DNA from: Phycisphaerae bacterium
Lineage (GTDB): Bacteria > Planctomycetota > Phycisphaerae > Phycisphaerales > Phycisphaeraceae
Assembly (NCBI GenBank): GCA_030432595.1
Contig: JAUIGU010000037.1
Location: 1-39,489, forward strand
Direction of reading: 5' to 3'
Length of the DNA stretch: 39,489 nucleotides
The notes under the pieces: model-generated
Seen by the model: only the letters and a program-made list of their open reading frames with translations
Database searches by the model: none
What the model was told of the DNA's origin: nothing
In this document: in pieces, positions 24,188-32,086 of the stretch
Numbering within the stretch: position 1 is the first letter of the stretch
Layout: every line of letters begins with the position of its first letter
Translations under genes and position numbers: made by a program

Positions 24188-25927
24188 TTACAAGCCCAGA
24201 CTCGGCCACAACGCGTCAACCCGCTTTTTGACGACCAGGTCCATGGCCAGCAGCGTCGGCCAGTCGCGCACCGGCTGGCCGTTCACCTCTTCGCCCTTCC
24301 ACTTGCGCGTCGCGTCGAAGCCGATCTTCGAGCCGGCGCCCAGGCGCGGCGCGGCGTGGTCGAGGATGTCGAGCGGGCCGTTGACAATTTCGAGGTCCCG
24401 GCCAGGGTCGAAGTTGGCCATCAGGTGGAACAGCACCGCCTCGTGGTCGTGGACGTTGACATCATGGTCAACGACGACGATGCACTTGGTCCACGCCATC
24501 TGGCCCGCGCCCCAGATCGCGTGCATCACCCGCCGGGCCTGGAGCGGGTATTCCTTCTTGATCTGGATGAACGCGCAGTTGTGGAAGCAGCCGAAGCGCG
24601 GCAGGTCGTAGTCCAGGATGTCCGGCACGAGCGTCTTGAGCAGCGGCAGAAACACGCGCTCGGTCGCCTTGCCGAGGTAGTAGTCCTCCTGCGGCGGGTA
24701 GCCGACCACGGTGGTCGGATAAATCGGATCGCGCCGGTGCGTGATCGCGGTGACGGTGAACACCGGGTAACGATCCGGCAGCGAGTAGAACCCGGTGTGG
24801 TCGCCGAACGGCCCCTCGAAAACCTCGCGCTCGTGATTGAGCCCCGCATGTGAGTGCGGGTCGTAACCGATCGTGCCTGCTTCGGTGCTGACGTAGCCCT
24901 CGATCACGATCTCTGCGTTCGCCGGAACGTGCATGTCGATGGTCTTGCACTTGACCAGCGGGATCGAGGCGTTGTTCAAGAACCCCGCGAAGATCAACTC
25001 GCTGATCCCCGGCGGCAACGGCGCGGTCGCACCGTAGGGAAGCACGCTCTCACCCCCCAACACAATCGCACAAGGCATCCCACCCCCGCCCCCGGAAGTT
25101 TTTCCCTGATTTCCTGCGTTTCTTGCGTTTTCTGTGTTTCCTGCGTTTTCGGCATTCTTCTCCCGCCACGCCCGCCAGTGACGCGCCCCGTCGTGGTGCA
25201 GGTGCCAGTGCATCGCGGTGCGCTGCCGGTCGATCAACTGAGCCCGGTACATGCCGACGTTGCGTGAAGGGCGCGGCTCGCCCTCGGGCTTGCCCGCGTC
25301 GTCGGGGTGGATGGTGTAGACGCCGCCAAAGGTGATGTACCGCCCGAGCCCCTCCGCCGTGCCGGCCTGCTCCGGCGAAAGCGGATAGCCACACGCCCGC
25401 GGGTCGCCGTCGTCGGGCCAACACTTGATCACGGGCAAGTCGAACAGGTTGATGTCGTCGCCGGTCTTGACGACATCCTGACACGGTCCGGACTTCACGA
25501 CCTTCGGCGGCAGCGACGCGACCTTCGCCAGCTCAAGGCCTTTGCGCACTTTGTCCATCAGCTTCGCGGGCGGCTCGGGCTTGACCAGCGACTCGACCTT
25601 GGCCGCGAGCGCCTCGAACCCGCCGTCGGTGCAGCCCAGCGCCATCTCCATCCGGCGGTAGCTGCCGAACGCATTGATGAGCACCGGCATCCCGGCCTTA
25701 CCCTCCGGGGTTTCGACGTTCTCGAACAAGAGCGCGTGCCCGCCCTGTTCACACCCCAGCGGGTCGAAAGCCCGCGCGTGCTCCGACACCGACGCCGCGG
25801 ACGACTTACTCACCCGGTCGGCGATCTCGGTGATCTCGAGCATCGACGACACCGGCGCGGCGATGCGCTTCAACTCACCGGCCGCGTCCAGGGCGTCCAC
25901 GAACTCACGGAGGGATGCGTAACTCAT
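24188..25927 (-). CDS. ubiD: UbiD family decarboxylase
   Basis: 579 residues, longer than the typical ~490. UbiD enzymes use prenylated FMN to decarboxylate aromatic or alpha,beta-unsaturated acids, in ubiquinone or menaquinone synthesis or aromatic metabolism. Recognisable parts: SYASLREFVDALDAAGELKRI at the N-terminus, INAFGSYRRMEMALG, DLPVIKCWPDDG, GRYITFGGVYTIHPD, SRNVGMYRAQ, HREV-like NHEREVFEGPFGDHTGFYS, and DHDVNVHDHEAV. An extra segment at residues ~256-276 is made of repeats of Glu/Gly/Arg-Asn-Ala type followed by five glycines, encoded by 9-base DNA repeats; it accounts for part of the extra length. It starts 25 bases after the phosphoesterase gene. The Menaquinone or other pathway cannot be fixed, as the partner ubiX is not in the window. 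Confidence 0.9.
   Translation of the reverse strand: MSYASLREFVDALDAAGELKRIAAPVSSMLEITEIADRVSKSSAASVSEHARAFDPLGCEQGGHALLFENVETPEGKAGMPVLINAFGSYRRMEMALGCTDGGFEALAAKVESLVKPEPPAKLMDKVRKGLELAKVASLPPKVVKSGPCQDVVKTGDDINLFDLPVIKCWPDDGDPRACGYPLSPEQAGTAEGLGRYITFGGVYTIHPDDAGKPEGEPRPSRNVGMYRAQLIDRQRTAMHWHLHHDGARHWRAWREKNAENAGNTENARNAGNQGKTSGGGGGMPCAIVLGGESVLPYGATAPLPPGISELIFAGFLNNASIPLVKCKTIDMHVPANAEIVIEGYVSTEAGTIGYDPHSHAGLNHEREVFEGPFGDHTGFYSLPDRYPVFTVTAITHRRDPIYPTTVVGYPPQEDYYLGKATERVFLPLLKTLVPDILDYDLPRFGCFHNCAFIQIKKEYPLQARRVMHAIWGAGQMAWTKCIVVVDHDVNVHDHEAVLFHLMANFDPGRDLEIVNGPLDILDHAAPRLGAGSKIGFDATRKWKGEEVNGQPVRDWPTLLAMDLVVKKRVDALWPSLGL
25100..25150 (-). repeat. In-frame 9-base tandem repeats inside ubiD
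   Basis: Read on the minus strand, units GAAAACGCA, GGAAACACA, GAAAACGCA, AGAAACGCA, GGAAATCAG and GGAAAA follow one another. They encode ENA, GNT, ENA, RNA and GNQ. A run of C/G-rich sequence coding for five glycines comes next. This A-rich patch stands out from the GC-rich gene and resembles the ACGCAGAG-type low-complexity repeats seen between genes in many planctomycetes. Confidence 0.7.
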
Positions 25928-25952
25928 CGCATATCAAGACGTGGCCAAACAA

Positions 25953-26933
25953 TCACGCGTCTTGCTCGGGGGTCCAGCCATAGGGAACGTATTGGTGCTC
26001 GAAACTGCCGTCGTCGTAGAGGTCGATCACGCCGTAGCCCTCGTCGCACTCGTGCCAGTCGCCGCCCCACCACGCGCCGCTGACCGCGCCGTCGCAGATG
26101 TAGGTCGTGCCGAGGTATTCGACGCGGTCGACCAAGTGAATGTGCCCGGAGAGACAGAGCTTGACGTTGCCGTGCCGGGCGAACAGGTCTTTGATGCGGT
26201 GCAGGTCGGTGTGGATCAGCGCGGCCGAGAGGTCCGGGTCGTTGTCGGTGAACTCGTTCTTGAAGAACATCGGCGTGACCGCGACGATCGGGATGTGCGA
26301 CACGACCACCACCGGCGTCGTGTCGGGCGTGTCGGCCAGGTCGCCTTGCAGCCACTCGAACTGCTCGTCGTCCAGCCGGGCGACGTACGCCCCGCCGCCC
26401 TCGCGGAGTTGGACGCTGTCGAGGATCACGAAGTGCCAACCCGCCCGGTCGAAGCTGCGGTACGGCTTTTCGAGTTGGAACTGTTCGAGCGCACAGGCCT
26501 TGCCCCACTTCGGCTCGTCGCCGGTGGTGCCGCTCTTGTCCGTGTACCAGCCCCAGATGTCGTGGTTGCCCAGGCAGTGCTCGATCGGCAGCCGGCAGTG
26601 GTCGTCGAGGATGCGGTGCAGCAGGTCCCACTGCGTCTGCGTGCGCTCGGCGGTCTGCCCGAGCGCGTCCATGATGACGTCGCCGCCGTTGACCAGAAGC
26701 TCCGGCGGGTCGTCCAGGGCGTGCGCGTGTTGGAGCGCCGCGATGAAACCGCGATCGGCCCCACGCTCGGGCTTGACGTGGACGTCGGTGAAGTGCGCGA
26801 AACGCAGCGTGCGCAGACGCGAAGCCATTTGACCCGATGTCACCGGCTGCGCGGACGCGCCGCCGGCCAGCAAACCCGCGCCCACACCACCGGCCAGCTT
26901 GAGCAGTTCCCGACGGCCGGTTTGCTTGTCCAT
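25953..26933 (-). CDS. Tat-exported calcineurin-like metallophosphoesterase
   Basis: 326 residues. The ATG at 26933 has GGAG five bases ahead; the frame is open to 26987. The N-terminus MDKQTGRRELLKLAGGVGAGLLAGGASA is a twin-arginine signal with an AxA-type cleavage site, so the folded enzyme is exported. All metallophosphoesterase motifs are present in order: HFTDVHV (DxH), GGDVIMD (GD), LGNHDIW (GNHD), VVSHIPI (His) and LSGHIHLVD (GHxH). The substrate is unknown; it may be a phosphodiester or phosphomonoester outside the cytoplasm. The gene follows the pseudopilin gene and precedes ubiD on the same strand. Confidence 0.9.
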   Translation of the reverse strand: MDKQTGRRELLKLAGGVGAGLLAGGASAQPVTSGQMASRLRTLRFAHFTDVHVKPERGADRGFIAALQHAHALDDPPELLVNGGDVIMDALGQTAERTQTQWDLLHRILDDHCRLPIEHCLGNHDIWGWYTDKSGTTGDEPKWGKACALEQFQLEKPYRSFDRAGWHFVILDSVQLREGGGAYVARLDDEQFEWLQGDLADTPDTTPVVVVSHIPIVAVTPMFFKNEFTDNDPDLSAALIHTDLHRIKDLFARHGNVKLCLSGHIHLVDRVEYLGTTYICDGAVSGAWWGGDWHECDEGYGVIDLYDDGSFEHQYVPYGWTPEQDA

Positions 26934-27017
26934 GTCGACTCCGAAGGTCACGCGATCCGCACTGCGCAAAAGTGCGATGCCGATCATAACCGGCCTTCGG
27001 TCACGACCGCGAACCGG

Positions 27018-27806
27018 TCATTGGTGGTCCGGGCCCAGCCAGGGCACCCATTCGTGGTGGGCGTGGGGGCTTTGTTTCTGTTCCTCGGTCTGCGGGTCGA
27101 AGGGGTCGGGGCCGTAGTCCTCGCCGGCGTGCCAGCGGCAGTCGGGCAGTCCCGTGAGCAACAGCTTTTCGAGGAAGACGTGCCCGTCGAGCGCGGTATA
27201 CACGCCCTGACGCTGGTGCCAGTAGCCGAACATGCTGTGGCCGTCGTCGCGCAACTGGAGGTTGTTGGGCGTGACGCGCAGGTCGGGGAACTCGGCCCGG
27301 GTTTCGGAAAGCAGGACCGTGTGCGACGCCCGCGGGATCGCGCTGATCTTGCGGCGGGCCTCGACCGACTCGGGGAACTGCACCCAGACCAGGTGCCCGT
27401 TGATGGCGTAGCTGCTCGCGACGTCGCCGACGTTGACGCTGCCGTTGTTGACCTCGCCTTCCTCGGAACGCGGGTCGGTCGGCGACATGGTGCAAAGCCA
27501 GACGCGTTCGTCGCCGAGATAGTTCTGCTCGGCGAGTTGGAAACGCCAACTGACGTGCTCGCTCGGCTCGACGGACATGCGGTTTTCGGGCAGCAGGCCC
27601 TTGCGGTCGGTGCTGAACGCGGTGACCGCGATGCCGACCTGGCGCTGCCGGCTCTGGCACTGGGCGGTCTTGGCGACCTCGCGCGCGGCCGCCAGCGCGG
27701 GCAGAACCAGCGCGATCAGCAGCGCGATGATGCTGATCACGACGAGCAGCTCGACGAGCGTGAACGCCGTGTCGCGACGTGCAACTTGTTCTTCAGAGCA
27801 AACCAT
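27018..27806 (-). CDS. Type II secretion-like pseudopilin (prepilin N-terminal methylation protein)
   Basis: 262 residues. A short leader ([14 protein letters not shown]) precedes [32 protein letters not shown], the prepilin peptidase cleavage site, conserved Glu5 and hydrophobic helix. Cleavage would be after Ala rather than the usual Gly. The C-terminal domain has features of planctomycete H-X9-DG-type pseudopilins: [23 protein letters not shown], and a late [17 protein letters not shown] close to the family's H-x-DG signature. Such proteins occur in many copies per planctomycete genome; the specific role is unknown. The ~210-bp between its start and proC stop has no other gene. Confidence 0.85.
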   Translation of the reverse strand: MVCSEEQVARRDTAFTLVELLVVISIIALLIALVLPALAAAREVAKTAQCQSRQRQVGIAVTAFSTDRKGLLPENRMSVEPSEHVSWRFQLAEQNYLGDERVWLCTMSPTDPRSEEGEVNNGSVNVGDVASSYAINGHLVWVQFPESVEARRKISAIPRASHTVLLSETRAEFPDLRVTPNNLQLRDDGHSMFGYWHQRQGVYTALDGHVFLEKLLLTGLPDCRWHAGEDYGPDPFDPQTEEQKQSPHAHHEWVPWLGPDHQ

Positions 27807-27899
27807 CCGGTTACACGATAGACGCGGCCAGCTGCGCGGCGTTGCGAAACCTCCAGAGATTTCACGCAGCCCCGCAACAATCAGACCATAAAATGCGGG

Positions 27900-28709
27900 T
27901 CAACCCGAATGCTTTCCCAATTCGACCGAACGGTCGCGGGCGGCTTTGAGGGCCTGGACGATCATCTCGTTCACGCCGTTGTCGTCGAGGTGGTTGATCG
28001 CGGCCTCGGTGGTCCCGCCGGGGCTGGTGACCTTGGCCCGGAGTTCGGCCGGGCCTTCGTCGGACTTGCACAGAAGCTCGGACGCGCCGAGCAGGGTCTG
28101 GTTGACCAGCACCGCCGCGTGCTCGCCCAAACCCAGGTCGTTGGCCGCTTCCCGCATGGCCTCGGCGAGATAAAAAACATACGCGGGCCCGGACCCCGAC
28201 ACCGCGGTCACGGCGTCGATCAGGCTTTCTTCCACCGCGATCGCGTGGCCGCACGCCCCGAAGAGCCGCATCGCGAACGCTTCGTCCTCGGCGGTCGCGT
28301 GGGCGCCGCGGGCCACGGCGGACATGCCCCGCTGCACCATCAGCGGCGTGTTGGGCATCACGCGCACCACCCGGGCGCCGTCACCGATCATGGCTTCGAG
28401 CGACTCGGCCTTCACGCCGGCCATGATGGAGATCACGGTCTGCGTCGCCGCGTCGATCTTGGCCAGCATGTCCGCCAGCTTGGGCAGCGTCTGCGGCTTG
28501 ACCGCGAGCACGATCACCCGGCAGCGCGTGACCACGTCGGTGGCGTCGCCGCCGGTCGTGATGCCGATCTGCTGGAACACCCCGCGGCGCGGCATCGCCG
28601 GGTCGGCGGCGAAGATGCGCGTCACCGGCAGGACCGCGCCGCGCACCGCACCGCGCGCGATCGCCTCGGCCATGTTCCCCGCGCCGATGAAGCCCAACTC
28701 GTACTGCAT
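27900..28709 (-). CDS. proC: Pyrroline-5-carboxylate reductase
   Basis: 269 residues, normal length. It reduces 1-pyrroline-5-carboxylate to proline with NAD(P)H. The Rossmann motif LGFIGAGNMAEAIARG is at residues 4-19; other family motifs are VIVLAVKPQ, VRVMPNTPLMVQRGMSA, DAVTAVSGSGPAYVF, QTLLGASEL and KVTSPGGTTEAAI. The ATG at 28709 (MQYELG) gives the right N-terminus; the open frame to 28769 adds residues without homology. It follows tyrA by 69 bases. Confidence 0.95.
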   Translation of the reverse strand: MQYELGFIGAGNMAEAIARGAVRGAVLPVTRIFAADPAMPRRGVFQQIGITTGGDATDVVTRCRVIVLAVKPQTLPKLADMLAKIDAATQTVISIMAGVKAESLEAMIGDGARVVRVMPNTPLMVQRGMSAVARGAHATAEDEAFAMRLFGACGHAIAVEESLIDAVTAVSGSGPAYVFYLAEAMREAANDLGLGEHAAVLVNQTLLGASELLCKSDEGPAELRAKVTSPGGTTEAAINHLDDNGVNEMIVQALKAARDRSVELGKHSG

Positions 28710-28778
28710 CGATGCAGTGTAACCGCGTGAATCGTTGACGGCGGCATTTCCCCGCTCACCCGCCTCCATCGCCCGGCC

Positions 28779-29708
28779 TCACGACGACCCGGCTTTTCCA
28801 TCCACCCCCCGTTGCCAGCCGAGGCGGGCGGCCTGGGCGTCGTTCAACAATGCCATAAACTCGTCGTCCTTGTTCTCCCGCAGCAGCGCCCGCAAACCTT
28901 CGAGCCGCGACGCAAACCGGTCCAGCGCCTGCGCGATCGGCGCGCGGTTGTTGGCGATGATGTCCGCCCGCATCGGCGGGTTGCTTGCGGCCAGCCGGGT
29001 CGTGTCGCGGAACCCCGACGACGCCAGGTCCAACGGCCCGATGTCCGACGCGGTCAGCGTCAACAGCACCGACAACAAATGCGGCAGGTGCGAGATCGCC
29101 GCGACCTGCTGGTCGTGTTCCTCTGCGGTCATCGTGCAGACCACGCTTCCCAACGCCTCCCACAACGACGTCACGGTGCAGAGCGCGCCGGCGTCTGTCG
29201 TGTCGTCGGGGCACAGCACGCACGGCTTTCCCTGAAACAGTCGTGCCTCGGCGTGTTTCGGGCCCTGCTTCTCCGAGCCGGCCATCGGGTGCGCCGGCAC
29301 AAAGAACTCGGGCCTCGGCAACGCGCGCTTCGCCTCGGCGATCACGCTGAGCTTCGTCGAGCCGACGTCCGTGATCACCATGTTTGCGGTCTGGTGCGGC
29401 GCGAGCGCCTCGAACACCGCGGCAAACCGCCCCAGCGGCACGCACACCACCACCAAGCAGCGCCCGCCGTGTTTCAACGCTTCCCCCACGTCCGTAAACC
29501 CCGCGTCGATCGCCCCGACTCCGACCGCCTCGTCGAGCGTGGCCCGCGTGCGCGACACGCCGACGATCCGCCCGGCGTACCCGAGCGCCTTGAGCCCCAG
29601 CCCGACGCTGCCGCCCAGCAGGCCCGGGCCGACGATCATCACCTGCGCGATGTCGGGGAGCACGGGGCCTGAGGGGTGCGCGGGGTCTGAGGGTGCGTGT
29701 TCGGGCAT
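28779..29708 (-). CDS. tyrA: Prephenate dehydrogenase
   Basis: 309 residues. It converts prephenate to 4-hydroxyphenylpyruvate in tyrosine synthesis, using NAD(P)+. The Rossmann glycines are in VMIVGPGLLGGSVGLGL (23-39), with a following VVGVSRT-type strand. PDH motifs: VITDVGSTKLSV, FVPAHPMAGSEKQGP, the catalytic-type His in ISHLPHLLSVLL, and ASSGFRDTTRLAASNP. There is no ACT or chorismate mutase domain, so this is the monofunctional type. It is first in the minus-strand series that runs to tatD and is divergent from accA. Confidence 0.93.
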   Translation of the reverse strand: MPEHAPSDPAHPSGPVLPDIAQVMIVGPGLLGGSVGLGLKALGYAGRIVGVSRTRATLDEAVGVGAIDAGFTDVGEALKHGGRCLVVVCVPLGRFAAVFEALAPHQTANMVITDVGSTKLSVIAEAKRALPRPEFFVPAHPMAGSEKQGPKHAEARLFQGKPCVLCPDDTTDAGALCTVTSLWEALGSVVCTMTAEEHDQQVAAISHLPHLLSVLLTLTASDIGPLDLASSGFRDTTRLAASNPPMRADIIANNRAPIAQALDRFASRLEGLRALLRENKDDEFMALLNDAQAARLGWQRGVDGKAGSS

Positions 29709-29731
29709 GGCGGACGCTCGGCGGAATCCTC

Positions 29732-29737
29732 TACAAT
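29732..29737 (+). promoter_or_regulatory. Possible -10 box of accA
   Basis: TACAAT in the gap between divergent tyrA and accA. Similar TAnAAT strings occur at 6275 and 7292. No convincing -35 box lies upstream. If it is used, the ATG at 29736 cannot be translated and the TTG at 29787 becomes the likely accA start. Confidence 0.3.
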
Positions 29738-29773
29738 GCGGCGTTCAAGGTACCCGATCCGACCGGCACCGCC

Positions 29774-29778
29774 GAGGA
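29774..29778 (+). promoter_or_regulatory. Shine-Dalgarno supporting a TTG start of accA
   Basis: GAGGA eight bases before TTG at 29787. The longer starts (GTG 29697, ATG 29736) give an arginine/proline-rich N-terminus unlike AccA, and the first of them overlaps tyrA. Confidence 0.5.
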
Positions 29779-29786
29779 CCCCCGCT

Positions 29787-30821
29787 TTGGCCGAAGACTC
29801 CAAAACCGTTCGTCCCGACGAGTTCGTCGGCAGCGCGCCGCACGTGCTGGAGTTCGAGAAGCCGCTCGCGGCGCTCGAGTCGCAGATCGCCGAGCTCGAA
29901 GCGCAGACCGACCCCAGCCGCTCGGCCGTCGGGCTCGACCCGTCGCTCAACGTCACCACCGAGGTCCGCAAGCTCCGGCAGTCGCACACCGCGATGCTCA
30001 AGAAGCTTTACAACAACCTCGACGCGTGGAAGACCGTTCAGGTCGCCCGGCACCCCAATCGCCCGCAGACCGTCGACTACCTCCGCGCGTTCGTCAAAGA
30101 CTTCACCGAGCTGCACGGAGACCGGCACTACGGCGACGACCCCGCGATCACCGCCGGCTTCGGGCGCGTCGGCCCGCACAAGGCCATGATCATCGGGCAC
30201 CACAAGGGCAAGGACACCAAGGAAAAGATCCGCTGCCACTTCGGCTGCGCCCACCCCGAGGGCTACCGCAAGGCGCTGCGCTGCATGAAGCTCGCGGAGA
30301 AGTTCGGGCTGCCCGTCGTCACGTTCGTGGACACGCAGGGCGCGTACCCCGGCATCGGCGCCGAGGAGCGCGGCCAGGCCGAAGCCATCGCCGTCAACCT
30401 CCGCGAAATGGCGCGCCTGAAGACGCCGATCGTCAGCGTCGTCATCGGCGAGGGCGGCTCGGGCGGCGCGATCGGCATCGGCGTCGCGGACCGGCTCGCC
30501 ATGCTGCAGTACGCGTGGTACTCCGTCATCTCGCCCGAGGGCTGCGCGGCGATCCTCTGGAAAGAGGCCAACCCGCAGACCAACCCCAAGGCGGCGGAAG
30601 CACTGAAGCTCACCGCAAAAGACAACCTCGAACTGGGCACCATCGACACCGTCATCGACGAACCGCTCGGCGGCGCCCACCGCCGGCCCGCCGCGATGGC
30701 GGACCTGCTAGAGAAGTGGCTCATCCAGCAGCTCCGCGAACTCAAGCGCTTCAAGGTTGAAAACCTGGTGAAAAAGCGCTACGAACGCCTCCGCACGCTC
30801 GGGAAGTACCAAGAAAAATAA
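29787..30821 (+). CDS. accA: Acetyl-CoA carboxylase carboxyltransferase subunit alpha
   Basis: 344 residues from the TTG at 29787, slightly longer than E. coli AccA (319). It transfers the carboxyl group from biotin to acetyl-CoA to make malonyl-CoA, together with AccD. The family N-terminus LEFEKPLAALESQIAELE is clear, followed by LHGDRHYGDDPAITAGFG, FGCAHPEGYRKALRCMKLA, TFVDTQGAYPGIGAEERGQ, IGEGGSGGAIGIG and YSVISPEGCAAILWK, and an ending of LGGAHRR...L. Other starts: ATG 29736 adds 17 residues, GTG 29697 adds 30. accD, accB and accC are not in the window. No strong terminator follows; the next ~175 bases to fmt contain no recognisable gene. Confidence 0.95.
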   Translation: MAEDSKTVRPDEFVGSAPHVLEFEKPLAALESQIAELEAQTDPSRSAVGLDPSLNVTTEVRKLRQSHTAMLKKLYNNLDAWKTVQVARHPNRPQTVDYLRAFVKDFTELHGDRHYGDDPAITAGFGRVGPHKAMIIGHHKGKDTKEKIRCHFGCAHPEGYRKALRCMKLAEKFGLPVVTFVDTQGAYPGIGAEERGQAEAIAVNLREMARLKTPIVSVVIGEGGSGGAIGIGVADRLAMLQYAWYSVISPEGCAAILWKEANPQTNPKAAEALKLTAKDNLELGTIDTVIDEPLGGAHRRPAAMADLLEKWLIQQLRELKRFKVENLVKKRYERLRTLGKYQEK

Positions 30822-30997
30822 TTGTCCGCGAGAACAGCGCTTTTCTCATCCGTCTCGGCGCGGATGCACGATAATGGTGGAAGCTCGCGGCCTGTCAGCA
30901 CTTAACGGCCGGCCCGGTCCCTCGACCATCGCCACATGCCTCGCATCAAGGGCAGCGCCCGCGAGCTTTTTCTTCGGCACGGTGTCTCGCCCACGCT

Positions 30998-31975
30998 TCA
31001 CGCTTCCTCCGCGTCGGTCCACGGCAACAGACGATCCCCCGCCCGCAACCCGTGCCCGGATGCGAATACTCCCGCGTCCATCACCTTCGTGCCCGGCGCT
31101 TGTAACTGCAACAGTCGGATCGTCCCGCCTCCGACGACCACGCGTAAGTCTTCGAGTATCTCGCCCGGCGCGGTTTGTGTCCCGTCGGACGAAGCCGGCT
31201 CATCAATCACGCGACGAAGGATCAGCGGTTGCGCTTCATCCTCCGCCTCGGACTTCACCCACCGCACCCGACAACCGGGCCAGGGGTTCAGCCCGTTGAT
31301 CCACGCGCGGCACGCCGTGGGCGTTAAATCCGCCGCGGCGAAATCCACCGTCCCGTCCGACTTTCTGAGCTTCGGGGCCCGCGTCGCCTGGCCTTCGTCC
31401 TGCGCTTGCGGCGACAGCGTGCCGGCTTCGAGCGCGGCCATCACTTCCAGCACGACGTCGGGCCCGAGTTCCGCCAGCCGGTCGTGAACGTCGCCGGACG
31501 TGTCGGTCGGCCGGATGTCCAACGACGCCGTAGCGTAAACCTCGCCCGCGTCCATGCGCTGCGCGAGCCCGATCACGCTGACGCCCGTGGTTGCACACCC
31601 GTCCATCACCGCGCGCTGCACCGGCGCCGCGCCGCGGTACCCGGGCAGCAGCGAGCCGTGCAGGTTCACCGCCAGTTCCCCCATCGCCGCGATCAGCTCC
31701 GGGCTGAGCTTCTGCCCGAACGCGATCACCACCGACGCGTCGAGCCCGAACCCCGCGACCTCGGCCGTGAACTCGGGCGTGTTCACGTCTTCGAGCTTCC
31801 GCACGGGCACGCCGTGGTCCTGGGCCCACTGCCCGATCGGGGTCGGCGTCAGCCGCTGCTTCCGGCCGGCCGGGCGGTCCGGCTGCGTCACCACCAACGC
31901 CACCTCGTGCCGTTCGTGCAACGCCTCCAACGTCGGCAGCCCGAAGGCGCCGGAACCCCAAAACGCGATCCGCAT
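30998..31975 (-). CDS. fmt: Methionyl-tRNA formyltransferase
   Basis: 325 residues, normal length. It formylates the initiator methionyl-tRNA using 10-formyl-tetrahydrofolate. The catalytic loop is NLHGSLLPGYRGAAPVQRA with N104 and H106, and D142 lies in QRMDAGEV; these match N106, H108 and D144 of the E. coli enzyme. The N-terminus MRIAFWGSGAFGLPTLEAL is standard, with QPDRPAGRKQ as the folate-loop region. The C-terminal tRNA-binding domain (AWINGLNPWPGCR onward) is present. def is not adjacent. It is divergent from the metallopeptidase-like gene with 111 bases between. Confidence 0.95.
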   Translation of the reverse strand: MRIAFWGSGAFGLPTLEALHERHEVALVVTQPDRPAGRKQRLTPTPIGQWAQDHGVPVRKLEDVNTPEFTAEVAGFGLDASVVIAFGQKLSPELIAAMGELAVNLHGSLLPGYRGAAPVQRAVMDGCATTGVSVIGLAQRMDAGEVYATASLDIRPTDTSGDVHDRLAELGPDVVLEVMAALEAGTLSPQAQDEGQATRAPKLRKSDGTVDFAAADLTPTACRAWINGLNPWPGCRVRWVKSEAEDEAQPLILRRVIDEPASSDGTQTAPGEILEDLRVVVGGGTIRLLQLQAPGTKVMDAGVFASGHGLRAGDRLLPWTDAEEA

Positions 31976-32086
31976 GCCGAAAGTGTACGTAACGAAACCG
32001 GCCCGGCCCGAGAACCAACGTATCCGCCGACGCTACCGGACCCGGAAACGACCCCGACACCGACTCTGCCCGATCTACACTCAGAC

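Noticed and set aside
25941-27821. A 626-codon open frame on the plus strand opposite the phosphoesterase and pseudopilin genes.
   Set aside because: It covers two well-identified genes on the other strand, has Val/Ala/Arg-rich shadow composition and no homology.
30936-31487. A 183-codon plus-strand frame opposite the 3' part of fmt.
   Set aside because: No ribosome binding site or homology, and it is antisense to a complete fmt.
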